Positions 38,626 through 47,192 of a DNA stretch of 64,000 nt are shown in pieces; the first letter of the stretch is position 1; each line of letters begins with the position of its first letter. The stretch is taken from assembly GCF_029846175.1 (NCBI RefSeq), contig NZ_JARWAC010000016.1:248001-312000 (forward strand), given 5' to 3'. The notes under the pieces were generated by a model. It worked only from the letters and a program-made list of their open reading frames with translations. It searched no databases and had not been told where the DNA came from. This DNA is from Sphaerisporangium sp. TRM90804 (GTDB lineage Bacteria; Actinomycetota; Actinomycetes; Streptosporangiales; Streptosporangiaceae). Both the position numbers and the translations under genes were made by a program.

Positions 38626-41600
38626 TCAACCTACCGGCCCGGGCTCCGCACGCGCCCCCGGGTAGTCGAGGTCGCCGAACGCCTGCCGCTCCCACGGCTC
38701 CGCCTCGGGGTGGTTGTTCAGCAGGAGGTCCAGATCGACGTTGTCCCGGAGCTGCCTGAGCAGCCGCGCCCGCTGCCCGGCGGACAGCCGTCCGGCGTCC
38801 GCCGCGAGCTGCCGCAGCACCATGGCGAAGTAGGCGTACCGGCTGACGGCCTCGTCGGAGGGCCGGCTGCTGTCGACGACGTCCAGGGATACGCGGTACG
38901 CCGCGGCCAGCTCCTCCGCGGTGAAGTCGCCGCAGGAGGTGAGCCACAGGCTCAGCAGAGCGTGCGCCGTCGACCTCGCCCGGCCGTCGGGCCGCGAGGA
39001 GAACTCCGTGACCGCCTCGCCGTGCTCGTGGGCGAACTCCGGGATGTCCGGCAGGTACACGAACGGCTCCAGGCCGTGCCAGGCGAGGTCCTCGCCGATG
39101 TCGCAGGTGAAGTAGCTCTCCCGGCGAAGGTCACGGCTCATGATCCGGCGCCACCCGCCCAGGTGCGGGGAGTGCGACCCGCTGAGCATCCTCTGCGACC
39201 AGAAGGGGTCCAGTCGTGGTGCGGTCCACGGCCCCATGCTGATGACCACGTCCCGCTCGTCGTCATGCCACACCCGCTCCAGCCGGACGGCCGCCGCCAG
39301 GCCCCGCCAGCCCTCGCCGCTGAACTGCGAGCGCCACAGCAGGGCGCACCGGCGCCAGTCGGAGGCCGGGAAGCGTGAGGACGGGAACAGCTCGTGGCCC
39401 GCGACCGGGGCGCCCACCAGCGTGAGCAGCAGCACCATGTTGGCCGAGTACGCCGCGTGGCGCCCGGGAGGGTGCAGGCGCACCGGCTCGTAGTCGGCGT
39501 GCGTGACGTCCTTGGCGGCGCGCAGTGAGGCCCCGAAGTACGTCAGCAGCAGCCCGCGCAGCGAGGCGGTGCGCGCGGGGCCGAACCGCCCGCAGAGGGT
39601 GGCGAGGAAGCCCATGATCGGCCCGCGGGTCGTCAGCGGGGCGAAGGAGAGCAGGGCGCGCAGGAAGCCGGAGTCGGCGGTGACGCGGGTGCGGGACGTC
39701 GCGACCTCGATGACCGCGACCAGGTCGGCCAGCTCGCGGGCGATCAGCCGGGCCACCAGGTACTCGCCGAACGTCGCGTGCAGGAACTCGCACGTCGTCA
39801 GCCGACGGTCGTCGCGGATCGCCTGGGCCTGGTGGACGAAGAAGAACCGGCCCACGACGATCTGCGCCGGCGTGGACGGCACGCCGAAGGTCGCCACCGG
39901 TCGCTTGGGCTGCGCGCCGAGCAGCGCGGTCAGGTCGGCGTCCAGCTCCTCCTCCGAGACCCACTGCCGCCCCCGGTTGAACATGGCGAACGCGGTGACC
40001 GACAGCCGCAGCAGCTCCTCCTCGACGGCCGCGCGCAGCGGGTCGCCGTGCATCCCGGGGGAGGACTTGAGGATCTCCCGCTCGGCGAACCGCACGAGGA
40101 TGCGGTCGTACAGGTCGGCCGGGTCGAGGCTCTCGCCGTCGCGCTGCAGGGCGTTGTCGGCCGCGTCGTACAGGGCCAGCATGAGCAGCAGCAGCGGCTG
40201 TGACGCCAGGTCGGGCTGGCGCGAGACCGCCGCCGGGGACAGCGGCAGCAGCCCGCGCCCGGCCAGGTAGGCCGCGTTGGCGCCGTTCCACACCGTCAGC
40301 CACCGCTCGATCTGCTCGCCGGTGAACGGCTCCAGCCGCACCGCGACCGCCCCGCCGGGAGGGATGCGCGCCCGGTCGGCCACGGCGGTGCGGCTGGTGA
40401 CGACGAAGGCGACCGGCCGTCCCTGGTCGGCCTCGCGCTCCTGGAACCGCACCACCTGCTCAAGGAAGTCGCTCTGGCCGATGTTGGTCGCCTGGAGCAG
40501 CTCGTCGAACCCGTCGAGCAGGACGACGGGCAGCGCGTCGCCGGCGGCGCGGGCGAGCTCGGGCCACGACAGGCTCTCACCGGTGGCGTTCCTGACCGCG
40601 TACTCGATCTGCGACTGCAGGTCGGTGTCGGCGGGGACCTCGCGCAGCAGCACGCGCACGGCCATGAAGTCGCTGGGCGGCAGCCGCGCGGCCAGCACCT
40701 TGGTCAGCACCGACTTGCCCGACCCCGGCTGGCCGAGCACGATCAGCGGGCACTCCACCGCGAGCGGGGAAGTCAGGTGGCCGATCAGGAAGCTTTGCAG
40801 GTCGTCGCGGACGGCGTTGCCGGCCCACCACGACTCCTCGTCGAGGCGGTCGGACCTGATGACGGGCGCCACCCGGAAGCCGGGGTTGACGTACGCGCCG
40901 CCCAGCGGCGGGATGACCAGCCCTTCCGGGGCGTCGCCCGTGGTGACGATCGGCCGTTCGAGCTGCGCGCGGTAGGCCCGCGACAGCGCCCGCCGGCGGT
41001 CGTCGGGACGGCGGCCGGTGGCGATGTCGTCGAGAACGCGCCCGAGCCCCTCCATGCCGGTGGACAGCCGGCGCACCTCCCTCCGGGTCGCCTCGTGGTC
41101 CTGCCGCCCGGTCCAGAACGCCACCTCGGGGAACTCCACCGCCAGGCGGGTGAACAGCTCCTCGTAGCGCCGCAGGGCGACGCCGGGCACCGTCTCGGCG
41201 AGCGCCTCGGCGAACCGCTCGCGGTCGGCCGGCGGCAGCGTGTCCCACACGGCCAGGCCCTTGACGAACCCGAGCAGGTCGCCGGCGAGCGACCGGTAGA
41301 ACAGGCGGAGCTCGTCGCCCGCCGTCGTCGGGTTGTCGCGCGGGGAGTGCAGCGGGATGTCGCTGCCGAGCAGGATGCCGGCGAGCGCGCGCAGCCGGGA
41401 GGAGGGCGCGGCCTCGCCCGCGCCGAGGCCGACCTGCTCGGCCTTGGTCAGGCGCAGCCGCGACGCGTCGAACGGCAGCGGGACCTCGTGGACGGCGTCG
41501 AAGAACGCGGTGAGCACGAGCACCCTGTGCGCGGCCGCGAGACGGTCGGTGCGGTCGAAGCGGCTGAGCCCGCGCATCCGCTCGCCGAGCCCGCTCACCA

Positions 41601-41778
41601 GCTGGTGGCTCAGCCGGGCCAGCTCGCCCTTGGCGTCGAACAGGCTCAGCGCCAGCTCGCTGCCGCCGCCGGTCGCGGCCAGCAGCAGGCCGCCGGTCAC
41701 CCGGTCGAGCGCTTCGAGGACGGGCCCGCCGCCGCCGAGAAGCCTGGCGGCGTCCGCGTACGACAGCTTTGCGCGCAT
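38626..41778 (-). CDS. NACHT-domain NTPase (bacterial NLR-like), about 1,050 residues
   Basis: A 1,050-residue protein. A helical N-terminal region (about 1-330) starting MRAKLSYADAARLLGGGG is followed by a NACHT P-loop NTPase: Walker A GQPGSGKS (about 345-352) and Walker B VVLLDGFDELL (about 417-427) with the DGFDE pattern of NACHT/STAND proteins. The last 450 residues have no repeat I recognise and may be the sensor. The N-terminus resembles the NACHT N-terminal helical regions described in actinobacteria (possibly NNH7). ATG 41778 has GGAG upstream; a longer frame to 41808 lacks one. Related bNACHT proteins act in phage defence, but no effector domain is obvious here, and a regulatory role is equally possible. 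Confidence 0.75.
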   Translation of the reverse strand: MRAKLSYADAARLLGGGGPVLEALDRVTGGLLLAATGGGSELALSLFDAKGELARLSHQLVSGLGERMRGLSRFDRTDRLAAAHRVLVLTAFFDAVHEVPLPFDASRLRLTKAEQVGLGAGEAAPSSRLRALAGILLGSDIPLHSPRDNPTTAGDELRLFYRSLAGDLLGFVKGLAVWDTLPPADRERFAEALAETVPGVALRRYEELFTRLAVEFPEVAFWTGRQDHEATRREVRRLSTGMEGLGRVLDDIATGRRPDDRRRALSRAYRAQLERPIVTTGDAPEGLVIPPLGGAYVNPGFRVAPVIRSDRLDEESWWAGNAVRDDLQSFLIGHLTSPLAVECPLIVLGQPGSGKSVLTKVLAARLPPSDFMAVRVLLREVPADTDLQSQIEYAVRNATGESLSWPELARAAGDALPVVLLDGFDELLQATNIGQSDFLEQVVRFQEREADQGRPVAFVVTSRTAVADRARIPPGGAVAVRLEPFTGEQIERWLTVWNGANAAYLAGRGLLPLSPAAVSRQPDLASQPLLLLMLALYDAADNALQRDGESLDPADLYDRILVRFAEREILKSSPGMHGDPLRAAVEEELLRLSVTAFAMFNRGRQWVSEEELDADLTALLGAQPKRPVATFGVPSTPAQIVVGRFFFVHQAQAIRDDRRLTTCEFLHATFGEYLVARLIARELADLVAVIEVATSRTRVTADSGFLRALLSFAPLTTRGPIMGFLATLCGRFGPARTASLRGLLLTYFGASLRAAKDVTHADYEPVRLHPPGRHAAYSANMVLLLTLVGAPVAGHELFPSSRFPASDWRRCALLWRSQFSGEGWRGLAAAVRLERVWHDDERDVVISMGPWTAPRLDPFWSQRMLSGSHSPHLGGWRRIMSRDLRRESYFTCDIGEDLAWHGLEPFVYLPDIPEFAHEHGEAVTEFSSRPDGRARSTAHALLSLWLTSCGDFTAEELAAAYRVSLDVVDSSRPSDEAVSRYAYFAMVLRQLAADAGRLSAGQRARLLRQLRDNVDLDLLLNNHPEAEPWERQAFGDLDYPGARAEPGPVG

Positions 41779-41847
41779 GGCAGCTCCGTGAGTGAGACGG
41801 AGCCCCATTCTCCACGCGGACGGCTCCTCCGGAGCGTGATCCGCCGG

Positions 41848-42969
41848 TCAGGCGGTGCTCTCGGCGCGCCGCCTGAGGTGCTCGGCGAACTCCAGCCACT
41901 CCTCGGCGACCGCGCACGCGAGGTCGGCGATCATGTAGGCGCAGTGGGTGGGCATCGTGTCGCCGAGGGACTCCCAGCCCCGGACGCCGCTCATGTGGTC
42001 GTTCAGCCACCGCAGCAGGTGCCGGCCGGAGTCGGTGAAGCGCACCGAGGGGTCCCGCTGCAGCTGGTGCAGGATCGTCTCCGGGTCCCTGCACGGGTTC
42101 ACCCGCCCGGCGACGGCCGCGCGGCGCAGCTGCCGTTCGACCGTGGGCGGTTCGCGGCGCTCGCCGCGTGCGCGCTGCTGCGGCGGGATGGGGTCGTCGC
42201 CGCGTTCCATGCGCCTGCGCACGTCGCGCGCCGTGCCCAGCGAGATGCCGGCCTGCTCGGCGACCTTGCGGAGCGAGGCGTCGGGGGATCGGGTGAACAG
42301 CTCGCAGGCCCGCAGGCGGCCGTCCGCGCTGGTGAGCGGGCGGACGCGGCCGTCCCTGCCGACGCGGCTGCGCAGCTCGGGCAGGCCGGTGTCGGTCTCG
42401 CGGCGGATGGTGTTGACCGTCTTGGCCGACAGGCCGGTGACCGAGGCGATGGCACGGTCCGACCACTGCGGATGGGAGACGACGATGCGGGCGGCGGCGG
42501 CCTCGCGGTCGGCCAGGGAGAGCGGGAGGCCGTGCGCCATGTTGGTCTCGACGGCCAGGACGAACGCCTCGTCGCACTCGCCGTCGAAGAACCGCACGCG
42601 GATCTGCCGGTCGCCGCGCAGGATGGCGGCGCGCAGCCGGTGGGCGCCGTCGATGACCCGCATGCTCGCGCGGTGCACCAGGATGGGCGGCATCTCGGTG
42701 TCCGACTGCGCCAGCAGCCGTGTGTGCTCGGCGTTCTCGCCGCGCAGGCGGGGGGAGTCGCCCAGCGACAGGGCTCCGACCGGCACGATCGCGTGCTCGC
42801 CCGCGCCGCCCGCATGGGAACGGGCGGCCTTGGGCGGGTGCTCGCGGCCGGCGGGGGTGCGCGCCGGCCCGGGTGAGTCGACGGCGGCGAGGGCGGCGTG
42901 GCGGCGCGTGGCGGTGCGTTCGGCTCGGGGGTCGCGGTCGGGTGCTTTCGCGCGGCCGTCTACCGGCAT
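41848..42969 (-). CDS. StrR/ParB-like pathway-specific transcriptional activator
   Basis: A 373-residue regulator. After a disordered N-terminus it has a ParB/Srx-type domain (VPVGALSLGDSPRL..., VIDGAHRLRAAILRG, NMAHGLPLSLADR) followed by a helix-turn-helix (RAIASVTGLSAKTVNTIRR), the layout of StrR, Tei15* and Bbr, which switch on antibiotic clusters. ATG 42969 has GGGGGAGAT upstream. It lies upstream of the NACHT gene on the same strand and is divergent from the MFS-SDR genes of the unusual cluster, so it is the likely activator of that cluster. A weak StrR-like site is at 43116-43145. Confidence 0.82.
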   Translation of the reverse strand: MPVDGRAKAPDRDPRAERTATRRHAALAAVDSPGPARTPAGREHPPKAARSHAGGAGEHAIVPVGALSLGDSPRLRGENAEHTRLLAQSDTEMPPILVHRASMRVIDGAHRLRAAILRGDRQIRVRFFDGECDEAFVLAVETNMAHGLPLSLADREAAAARIVVSHPQWSDRAIASVTGLSAKTVNTIRRETDTGLPELRSRVGRDGRVRPLTSADGRLRACELFTRSPDASLRKVAEQAGISLGTARDVRRRMERGDDPIPPQQRARGERREPPTVERQLRRAAVAGRVNPCRDPETILHQLQRDPSVRFTDSGRHLLRWLNDHMSGVRGWESLGDTMPTHCAYMIADLACAVAEEWLEFAEHLRRRAESTA

Positions 42970-43115
42970 CGGATCTCCCCCTCGTGCTGACCGGTCCCAC
43001 GCGTCCGGCGGGCCGCGCGTGGCCGCGGGCAGTGGCGGGGCCTGACGGAGAATATGGGCGCCCACCATCTATGGCCATCCTGTGCCCGTGGTCATATAGC
43101 CACATCTCCGAAAAT

Positions 43116-43145
43116 GCTCAACTGCTGCGCATTAAGGGGTTGGTA
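43116..43145. promoter_or_regulatory. Weak StrR-type operator candidate in the divergent promoter region
   Basis: GCTCAACTG (43116-43124) differs by one base from the StrR half-site GTTCRACTG. An imperfect opposite half (GGGTTG at 43137-43142) follows 12 bases later; the consensus spacing is 11. The 443-base gap between regulator and MFS gene (42970-43412) also holds near-direct repeats TATGGCCA/TATAGCCA around 43071-43100 and is relatively AT-rich near 43100-43185. No gene is visible in it. Confidence 0.25.
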
Positions 43146-43412
43146 GTAGTGATTGTGGCGCTTTGGCGGTGAATGAGTATTTAACGGGTGGACAGGGGTG
43201 ACCATAGGTTCGGAGCCGGGTGTGGCGTGAACGCTTGCCGGGAGAATAGGCGGCCCAGCAGAATCCGTGCAGAAGGATTCCAGGGGTTCCGGCCGTCGAG
43301 GCGGCCCGCGTGACCGCTTCACGCGGACACCGGCCCAGGCGGGGCGCGCGCGTACGGCGTGACGGCCCGGATCACGGCACGCCGAAGTCGATCCCGCCCA
43401 GTGAGGAATGCG

Positions 43413-44657
43413 ATGTCCCAGCGAACGCGTGAGAAGAGCAGCCTCGGCACCGTGTACGCGGGCTGGTTCCTCATCGACGTCGACCTGATCCTGATCACAC
43501 CCCTGCTGGTCCCGGTCGCCGCGCATTTCGGCGCCGGCCTCGGGACGGTGACCCTCGCGCTCACCGCGTACCTGCTGCTGTTCGGCGTGATGCAGCCGGT
43601 CTACGGCATCCTGTCGGACGCCATCGGGCGGGTGCGGGTGATGCGCATCGGCCTCGCCGGGCTGTTCGCCGGCAACCTGCTGGCGGCGCTGGCCCCCAAC
43701 GTGGGCACGCTGATCGCCGGCCGGGCGGTCGCCGGCGCGTTCGCTGCGGCTCTGGTCCCGGTCACCGTCGCCTACGTGGGCGACCGGGTGCCGATGGAAC
43801 GGCGCCGGCGGGCGATGGCCGTGCTGATGTCCATCTCCGCCCTGGGCGTGGGCGCGGGCACCGTCAGCGCCGGCGTGCTGACCGACCTGCTGAGCTGGCG
43901 CGCCGCCATCCTGCTCGTCTCGGTCTCGGCGGCGGTGCTCGCCGTCCTGTACGGGCGCCTGCCCGAGACGCTGACCCCGCGGGCCGGCCGCCCGATGGCG
44001 CTCGACCGGGTCCGGTCGGTCTTCGACGGCGGGTGGTTCCGGTTCCTCACGGTCTTCGCCCTGGTCGAGGGGGCGGCGATGGTGGGCTTCTACAACTTCT
44101 TCAGCGCGGCGCTCCAGGCCGACGGCAACAGCGTGTGGCTGACCGGCGTGGTCACCGGCTCCTACGGCCTCGGCGCGGTCGGCGGCGGGGTCCTCATGCG
44201 GTTCCTGGACGCCCGCGTGCCGGCCGCCGCGCTGTTCGGCGGCGGCTGCGCCCTGCTGTTCGCGGGCTACCTGGTGCCGGCGCTCAGCCAGTCGGTGCCC
44301 GGGCTGCTCGCCGCCAGCCTGCTGTCCGGCGCGGCGCTCGCCGTCGCGCAGTCCACGCTGCAGGCCTGGGTGATCGAGGCCGCCGCGCCGGAGGTGCGCG
44401 GCACCGCGGCCTCCCTGGTGGCCTCGGCGGTGTTCACCGGCGCGGCGATCGCCACGGCGGCCGTGGGCGGGCTGGCCGCGGCCGGCGAGTTCGGCCTGCT
44501 CTTCGGGATCGCGGCCGCGGTCACCCTGCCGGTGCTCGTCGTGGGCGTGTTCGCCCGCGTCCGGTTCGACCGCGCCCGCCGCCCCTCCCCCTCCCCGCCC
44601 GACGAGCCCGGCCCGCCGGCCCCCTCGGAGCTGGAGCCGTCGAACCAGTCGGCGTGA
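43413..44657 (+). CDS. MFS transporter, drug:proton-type exporter
   Basis: A 414-residue major facilitator protein with about 12 membrane helices. The antiporter-type motif A loop is GILSDAIGRVRVMRIG, and helix 4-5 contains RAVAGAFAAALVPVTVAYVGD. ATG 43413 is preceded by GAGGA at 43403-43407; an upstream frame to 43359 lacks a site. It is the first of three plus-strand genes (MFS, SDR, isomerase-like) divergent from the StrR-type regulator and is the probable exporter for the product of the cluster. Confidence 0.85.
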   Translation: MSQRTREKSSLGTVYAGWFLIDVDLILITPLLVPVAAHFGAGLGTVTLALTAYLLLFGVMQPVYGILSDAIGRVRVMRIGLAGLFAGNLLAALAPNVGTLIAGRAVAGAFAAALVPVTVAYVGDRVPMERRRRAMAVLMSISALGVGAGTVSAGVLTDLLSWRAAILLVSVSAAVLAVLYGRLPETLTPRAGRPMALDRVRSVFDGGWFRFLTVFALVEGAAMVGFYNFFSAALQADGNSVWLTGVVTGSYGLGAVGGGVLMRFLDARVPAAALFGGGCALLFAGYLVPALSQSVPGLLAASLLSGAALAVAQSTLQAWVIEAAAPEVRGTAASLVASAVFTGAAIATAAVGGLAAAGEFGLLFGIAAAVTLPVLVVGVFARVRFDRARRPSPSPPDEPGPPAPSELEPSNQSA

Positions 44658-44689
44658 ACGTCCCTGAACGGAAGACAGAGAGGTCCAAC

Positions 44690-45478
44690 ATGACCCGGAC
44701 GGTTGTTGTCACCGGTGGCGGAACCGGCATCGGCCTGGCCGTCGCCTCGGCCTTCGCCGCCGACGGCGCGCGTGTCGTCATCACCGGCCGGCGCGAGAAC
44801 ATCCTCGAAGAGGCGTGCGCGAAGCTGGGCGACACGGTGAGCGGCGTCGTGTGCGACGCCACCGACCCCGACCAGATAGAGGCGCTGCGCGACCGCGTGC
44901 CGGGCGCCGTCGACGTGCTGGTCAACAACGCGGGCGGCAACCGCGAGCTGGACGTGCCGCTGCCGGGCGACGGGCAGCGCCTGGGGGCCGCGGGGCTCGC
45001 CTCGCAGCCCGGTCCCGGCGCGGGCTCCGGCGACCTGCGGACGCTGGCCGCGAGCTGGCGCGAGAACCTGGAGGCCAACCTTCTCGGCGCGGTGCTCACC
45101 ACGGCGGCGCTGGACAGGCTGCTGGCCCCCGGCGGCGCCGTCGTGCACATCGGCTCGTTCGCGGCCGACCGCGGCGCGGGGTCCTACGGCGCGGCCAAGG
45201 CCGGCATGGGCTCGTGGAACATCTTCCTGGCCCGGCAGCTCGGCCCCCGCGACATCACCTCCAACGTGGTCGCCCCCGGCTACATCGCCGACACCGAGTT
45301 CTTCCGCGACCGCGCGAGCCAGCAGTTCCACGACGCCCGGGTCGCCGAGACCATGAACGGGCGCGCGGGCTACCCCGAGGACGTCGCCGGCCTGGTGCGC
45401 TTCCTCGCCTCGCCGGGCGCCCGGCACATCACCGGCCAGGTCATCAACGTGAACGGCGGGGCGCTGACCACGCGCTAG
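44690..45478 (+). CDS. Short-chain dehydrogenase/reductase (SDR)
   Basis: A 262-residue classical SDR. The cofactor motif TGGGTGIG (8-15), NNAG, and the active site Y166-x3-K170 (SYGAAKAG) are present, with the upstream Ser in HIGSF; the C-terminus has TGQVINVNGG. An insertion of about 25 residues (around 85-115, LPGDGQRLGAAGLASQPG) lies after NNAGG and is longer than in most relatives. The gene follows the MFS gene by 32 bases. It would oxidise or reduce a hydroxy/keto group of the cluster's intermediate; NADP(H) preference is not decided. Confidence 0.9.
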   Translation: MTRTVVVTGGGTGIGLAVASAFAADGARVVITGRRENILEEACAKLGDTVSGVVCDATDPDQIEALRDRVPGAVDVLVNNAGGNRELDVPLPGDGQRLGAAGLASQPGPGAGSGDLRTLAASWRENLEANLLGAVLTTAALDRLLAPGGAVVHIGSFAADRGAGSYGAAKAGMGSWNIFLARQLGPRDITSNVVAPGYIADTEFFRDRASQQFHDARVAETMNGRAGYPEDVAGLVRFLASPGARHITGQVINVNGGALTTR

Positions 45479-45548
45479 CCGGGCCCCATCCAAGACGGCC
45501 GCCCGCGGGGCGGACCCGCGAGCGGTAAGCGACCAGGAGGAGGAGCAG

Positions 45549-45860
45549 ATGGCGCTGTTCGCCGTCATAGCGAAGAAGGCACCCATCGGCATCAGCGTGG
45601 ACGAGTTCAACGAGCGCCTGGCCGAGGGCTTCAAGTACACCAAGGAGATGGTCGACAAGGGTGTGCTCAAGCACCGGTGGATCCTCGTGGGGGCCTCCGC
45701 GGGCCTGAACATCTACGAGGTCGACTCGCACGAGCACCTCATGAAGGTGCTGTACGACAGCCCGGTCGGCTCGCACCTGCAGTTCGACGTCTACCCGCTG
45801 ATCGACCCCTCCAGCTTCAACCCCACCGGCACCGGCCCCGACGCCGCCCAGGGTTCCTGA
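45549..45860 (+). CDS. Small muconolactone-isomerase-like alpha/beta protein
   Basis: A 103-residue protein starting MALFAVIAKKAPIGISVDEFN and containing LYDSPVGSHLQFDVYPL. The pattern resembles muconolactone delta-isomerase and other dimeric ferredoxin-like barrel proteins. In biosynthetic clusters such proteins act as cyclases, isomerases or binding proteins. A good ribosome site (AGGAGGAGG, 45537-45545) precedes the ATG. It is the last gene of the MFS-SDR operon and ends at a strong terminator. The family assignment is by pattern only. Confidence 0.6.
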   Translation: MALFAVIAKKAPIGISVDEFNERLAEGFKYTKEMVDKGVLKHRWILVGASAGLNIYEVDSHEHLMKVLYDSPVGSHLQFDVYPLIDPSSFNPTGTGPDAAQGS

Positions 45861-45892
45861 CCGCGGCGGCCCGGACGGCCGCGGCGCCGCCG

Positions 45893-45950
45893 CGATCGCC
45901 CCCGTCCCCCGGCACCGGCGTCGCACGGTGCCGGGGGACGGGGGCGATCG
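45893..45950. terminator. Strong bidirectional terminator hairpin
   Basis: Perfect 24-base arms (45893-45916 and 45927-45950) with a 10-base loop, between the convergent isomerase-like and carrier-protein genes. The stem is almost pure G/C. Confidence 0.85.
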
Positions 45951-45967
45951 TCGTCTGGGAGCGCGGA

Positions 45968-46222
45968 TCAGGGCAGGGGCGCCGTGCTCTCGCTGAACAG
46001 GGCGCGGTTGATGCTGTGCAGCGAGCGGATGTCGTCGATGTGCAGGGTGCCGATGTCGATGGTCCTGCCGCTGAGCCGCTCCAGCAGGGCCAGGAACTCC
46101 ATCAGGCCGAGGGAGCGCACCAGGCGCCCCTCGATCAGGTCCTCGTACGGGCTGATGTCGGGCAGTTCGGGGTTGCGGGCCAGGATCCAGGCCTTCACCT
46201 CGTCGAGAGCCGGGTGCATCAT
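45968..46222 (-). CDS. Free-standing acyl/aminoacyl carrier protein
   Basis: An 84-residue protein with the length and helix pattern of an acyl carrier protein: PYEDLIEGRLVRSLGLMEFL around S37, the likely phosphopantetheine serine. The usual D-S-L is R-S-L here, as in some carrier proteins that serve amino acid:carrier-protein ligases. The start codon overlaps the stop of the ligase gene (ATGA at 46219-46222), so the two proteins are made together. It would carry an amino acid as a thioester for the KAS III-like, LuxC-like and other enzymes of the cluster. Confidence 0.75.
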   Translation of the reverse strand: MMHPALDEVKAWILARNPELPDISPYEDLIEGRLVRSLGLMEFLALLERLSGRTIDIGTLHIDDIRSLHSINRALFSESTAPLP

Positions 46223-47094
46223 CGTGACCCTCCATCCGCAATCGCCCCGGTGCCGGCGACCTCGCCGGCCGCCCGCAGGACCGCCTCGACGGCGGCCTCC
46301 CAGGTGCCGTGCCGGGGGAGTAGTACCGACAGCCACCGTTCGAGCCCGAAGGCGACGCAGCTCGTGAAGACCGGCTCGCCGGTGGCGTCGAGACGGATGT
46401 CGCAGCGCTCGCCGAAGAAGTTCCGGTGGACGTTGACCGAGGCGATGGCCAGGTCGTCCACGAGGAACTCGTACTTGACCGGGGAGAGCCGCTGCAGCAG
46501 CGCCCGCTGGCCGCCCCGGTCGTAGAACGGGTCGCTCGCGGCCTCCTTGCGCATCGGCAGGCCGAGCGCGGCGCCGAAGGCGGCGATCCGCTCCGCGAAC
46601 CGGTCGAGGTGGGCCTGGGCGAACTCCCGCGAGCCGAGGGCCACGACCTCCCGCATGTGGAAGCCGAGCAGGCGGCTGAGCCCCTCGTAGAACTCCTCGC
46701 GCCGGAAGCACCGGCCGAGCACGGTCACGGCGGTGTCCCCGGCCAGCCGCGCGCCCTCGTGGTACAGGTAGACGGCGAAGCAGGCGGCCGAGGGCAGCCC
46801 GAGCGCCGCGGGCTCCAGCACCCCGGGGGCGAACACCGACGGCCGCGCTCCGGGGGTGGCGTCGCGCCGATCGAGGTCCAGGGCGCAGGCCAGCATCGCC
46901 TGGTGCGGGAAGTTGTCGTAGAAGTCCAGCTTCGCCAGCGACGCGACCGGCAGCAGCGGCGGCATGATCATCGGCGCGGCGCCGGTGGCGGTGCCCCAGC
47001 CCTCGAAGGTGGCGTCCAGGGTCCTCAGCAGCGCGGTGGCGCCGGGGGACAGGGCTTCCAGGCCGTTGCGCTCCTGGGCGGTGACGGCGCTCAT
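46219..47094 (-). CDS. Amino acid:[carrier protein] ligase (class II aaRS-like, SerRS homologue without tRNA arm)
   Basis: A 291-residue class II aminoacyl-tRNA synthetase-like catalytic domain. Visible parts are a motif 2-like stretch (CFRREEFYEGLSRLLGFHMR) and motif 3 (CVAFGLERWLSVLL). It is far too short for a true SerRS and lacks the N-terminal coiled-coil tRNA arm. This matches the amino acid:carrier-protein ligases described from Bradyrhizobium and others, which load Gly or Ala onto the phosphopantetheine of a partner carrier protein. The partner is encoded immediately downstream with a 4-base overlap. The amino acid is not predictable from the sequence alone. Confidence 0.82.
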   Translation of the reverse strand: MSAVTAQERNGLEALSPGATALLRTLDATFEGWGTATGAAPMIMPPLLPVASLAKLDFYDNFPHQAMLACALDLDRRDATPGARPSVFAPGVLEPAALGLPSAACFAVYLYHEGARLAGDTAVTVLGRCFRREEFYEGLSRLLGFHMREVVALGSREFAQAHLDRFAERIAAFGAALGLPMRKEAASDPFYDRGGQRALLQRLSPVKYEFLVDDLAIASVNVHRNFFGERCDIRLDATGEPVFTSCVAFGLERWLSVLLPRHGTWEAAVEAVLRAAGEVAGTGAIADGGSR

Positions 47095-47192
47095 CGGGCC
47101 TTCGCCCGTACGCCCGCGGGTACGCCCGCGCCGGCCGGGGCCGGGCGTGAGGCGTGGGAAACGGTGGGCACGACAGACTCCTTCTGGCTTGC

